A DNA stretch of 5,340 nt from Bacteroidales bacterium (GTDB lineage Bacteria > Bacteroidota > Bacteroidia > Bacteroidales > B18-G4). Shown one piece after another: positions 5,318 to 5,340 of the stretch. Every line of letters starts with the position of its first letter. Position 1 is the first letter of the stretch. The translations under genes and the position numbers were made by a program. Under the pieces are notes generated by a model, which worked only from the letters and a program-made list of their open reading frames with translations, had not been told where the DNA came from and did not search any database. Location: positions 1 to 5,340 of the forward strand of contig JAGLYE010000138.1 of the NCBI GenBank assembly GCA_023132505.1, given 5' to 3'.

Positions 5318-5340
5318 TGGAATAATGGAAAAATGGAATA
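5318..5340 (+). repeat. Octamer repeat TGGAAtAA running off the window
   Basis: TGGAATAA (5318-5325), TGGAAAAA (5326-5333) and TGGAATA (5334-5340, cut by the edge) form a nearly perfect 8-bp tandem array. The period matches the octamer array at the dusB stop but the sequence differs. More copies may follow beyond the window. Confidence 0.65.

Larger units (their letters stand above)
5146..5340. other. AT-rich gene-free right end
   Basis: No convincing gene starts in this stretch. The first roughly 115 bases are extremely AT-rich and presumably contain the HAD promoter, but I found no TTTG/TAnnTTTG pair with correct spacing on the minus strand. From about 5261 the composition becomes more balanced. 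A weak hairpin, CCCAT (5290-5294) with ATGGG (5305-5309), is possible there. A frame open from before 5274 to the window end has no family resemblance. Confidence 0.5.

Noticed and set aside
5274..5340. Start of another plus-strand gene (GTG at 5274 or ATG at 5325)
   Set aside because: The frame is open but reads into the TGGAATAA repeat and resembles no family; the window ends too soon to judge.

Overview
The window looks like chromosomal sequence from a Bacteroidota bacterium, probably an uncultured Bacteroidales-like lineage. The evidence is the layout exbB / small membrane protein / exbD / exbD, with two ExbD proteins that both carry a '(A/P)DI-F-LL-FF-VTTTM' membrane helix. Most genes also lack a Shine-Dalgarno sequence, and the intergenic DNA is AT-rich with short repeats. 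The genus cannot be read from the sequence.

Layout. (1) 15-2303, plus strand: a four-gene operon for an ExbB/ExbD proton-driven inner-membrane motor. It encodes ExbB with a signal peptide and periplasmic extension, a 138-aa four-helix membrane protein of unknown function, a long ExbD (190 aa) and a second ExbD (155 aa). It ends in a strong intrinsic terminator at 2326-2359. No tonB lies in the window. (2) 2333-3271, minus strand: a CPBP (Abi/Rce1-like) intramembrane protease. Its last codons overlap the exb terminator. (3) 3272-3355: a short divergent promoter region. (4) 3356-4348, plus strand: a DusB-type tRNA-dihydrouridine synthase. (5) 4349-4509: a convergent spacer packed with short repeats: an octamer array, a GC-rich perfect hairpin with a minus-strand G-quadruplex motif, and degenerate GATTGGCAAT copies. 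(6) 4510-5145, minus strand: a HAD-superfamily phosphatase resembling YihX. (7) 5146-5340: an AT-rich, gene-free end with a 12-bp inverted repeat and, at the very edge, another octamer-type repeat.

How the genes work together. The exb genes form one functional unit: ExbB pentamer, ExbD plug and energy coupling to the outer membrane. The CPBP protease, DusB and HAD phosphatase are independent, probably single-gene transcription units. I see no defence island, mobile element, CRISPR array or RNA gene. The coding content is ordinary. The most unusual material is the uncharacterised membrane protein inside the exb operon, the terminator embedded in a convergent coding sequence, and the patchwork of short repeats around dusB and at the right edge.
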